Of a DNA stretch of 64,000 nucleotides, positions 63,362-64,000 are shown one piece after another. The stretch comes from Novipirellula aureliae (GTDB lineage: Bacteria; Planctomycetota; Planctomycetia; Pirellulales; Pirellulaceae): the NCBI RefSeq assembly GCF_007860185.1, contig NZ_SJPY01000004.1, positions 124,001 to 188,000 of the forward strand. Direction: 5' to 3'. How positions within the stretch are numbered: position 1 is the first letter of the stretch; each line of letters opens with the position of its first letter. The notes below the pieces were generated by a model. That model saw only the letters and a list, made by a program, of their open reading frames with translations, had not been told where the DNA came from and made no database searches. The position numbers were made by a program, and so were the translations under genes.

Positions 63362-64000
63362 TCAATTTGCGGCCGTTGGGTTTGCAGTCGGATGGGGGGT
63401 TGACTCAGACACCAAAATCACATCGTGCAACCGCCCCGCCAAGTCGCTGAGGAAGGCTTCGGAGCGACCGAGGCCCGTATCAGAAGTTTCAAGCATGAAC
63501 TTCATCAGAGGTGGCCAATGCGTTTGTCCCCAACAAACCTTTCGCCGCAACAATCGATGTTGGACGCGGTCCAGGAAAATGTTCTCGCCGAGTTGGAACC
63601 AATACAGCACTTGAATATTGCGCCCCGCTTGGCTAAAGCGAAGCACCTTCGCGTTGAACTCCGCTCCGCTAGCGCACTGGATCAAAACATCCTCGGAATC
63701 ACGAAGTTCCCAGCCCGCTTCCCGATAACATTGCTGAGGAAAATGCAAACGGATGTAGTCATCCGTCCAAACCGCATGCACGAGTACGTTTTCGCCCGAT
63801 TCATTTAAGTAGACACGGTCAATACCATCCTGGGCACGCAAAACGTCACGTATTCGATCATCGGCCGGTAGCTCCTTGCCAACCCAATTGCCGAGTTGCA
63901 GAGACGTTTGCCCCAGTTCTTTCTCGGGTGGAACGACTTGCCCCTTTGAGTAGCCGCTACGGATGTGTCCGATTGCGACATTTCCAAGGATTAGAAGTGC
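63362..64000 (-). CDS. Exosortase-associated EpsI-family protein, C-terminal part (runs off window end)
   Basis: The reading frame is open through 64000, so the N-terminus is missing; 212 residues are seen. The first visible residues are hydrophobic (ALLILGNVAIG), and a mature periplasmic part follows. It has the EpsI layout: LPADDRIRDVLRAQDGIDRVY, VLVHAVWTDDY, FPQQCYREAGWEL and FNAKVLRFSQAG, then NIQVLYWFQLGENIFLD. The HSP-CY of the family is HFPQQCY here. EpsI domains occur fused to or beside exosortases, which process PEP-CTERM proteins. The exosortase itself is probably just beyond the window. Confidence 0.85.
   Translation of the reverse strand, partial: ALLILGNVAIGHIRSGYSKGQVVPPEKELGQTSLQLGNWVGKELPADDRIRDVLRAQDGIDRVYLNESGENVLVHAVWTDDYIRLHFPQQCYREAGWELRDSEDVLIQCASGAEFNAKVLRFSQAGRNIQVLYWFQLGENIFLDRVQHRLLRRKVCWGQTHWPPLMKFMLETSDTGLGRSEAFLSDLAGRLHDVILVSESTPHPTANPTAAN

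Overview
The window looks like a planctomycete chromosome segment, most probably from a marine Pirellulaceae close to Rhodopirellula. This is inferred from gene content. The markers are an ECF sigma factor with the short N-terminal helix protein that often follows it, a Ser/Thr kinase with many membrane segments, a DUF1080 secreted protein, a DUF1559 protein with a prepilin-like N-terminus, very large dockerin proteins with an N-terminal LEDRRLLA-type motif, several PEP-CTERM proteins, and a polysaccharide locus ending in an EpsI gene. No rRNA, tRNA, CRISPR array, insertion sequence or phage gene was found.

Region 1 (1-6.1 kb) is signalling: the start of a membrane protein coupled to an ECF sigma factor, then a secreted coiled-coil protein, an FHA-like protein and a Ser/Thr kinase on the other strand. 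Region 2 (6.1-14.5 kb) holds a DUF1080 protein, uvrC (short, without the HhH end), hflX with an SDR gene 5 bases behind it, and two convergent genes of the endonuclease/exonuclease/phosphatase (EEP) fold. One of these two is fused to a HAD phosphatase. Region 3 (14.5-21 kb) holds a lamin-tail PEP-CTERM protein, two small unknown genes, a lipoprotein plus DUF1559 pair, a SapC-family protein and another PEP-CTERM protein.

Region 4 (21-34.1 kb) is the most unusual part. A giant secreted protein followed by a small PEP-CTERM protein occurs twice in tandem on the minus strand. The two small proteins are clear paralogues. The two giants share a C-terminal anchor/dockerin module of about 593 bp that is nearly identical in DNA. 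One giant also carries an internal copy of the fold found in the small proteins, and it starts with an intact EEP nuclease domain.

Region 5 (34.6-64 kb) is an exopolysaccharide locus. It has a Wza-type export lipoprotein, a 1432-residue TPR protein, a NeuD/PglD-like acyltransferase, an ACP/AMP-ligase/FabG-like module, a VanZ-like protein, and a long minus-strand run of overlapping genes. That run contains a DegT aminotransferase, a PglC-like phosphoglycosyltransferase, four GT4 and three GT2 glycosyltransferases, an O-antigen-ligase-like polymerase, a serine-acetyltransferase-like hexapeptide enzyme, a flippase, a FkbM methyltransferase, a membrane 4,6-dehydratase (PglF/CapD type) and the partial EpsI gene. 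The PglF, PglE, PglD and PglC homologues together would suffice to make a bacillosamine-type amino sugar and load it on the lipid carrier. EpsI and the four PEP-CTERM proteins suggest an exosortase system whose exosortase gene lies just beyond position 64000.
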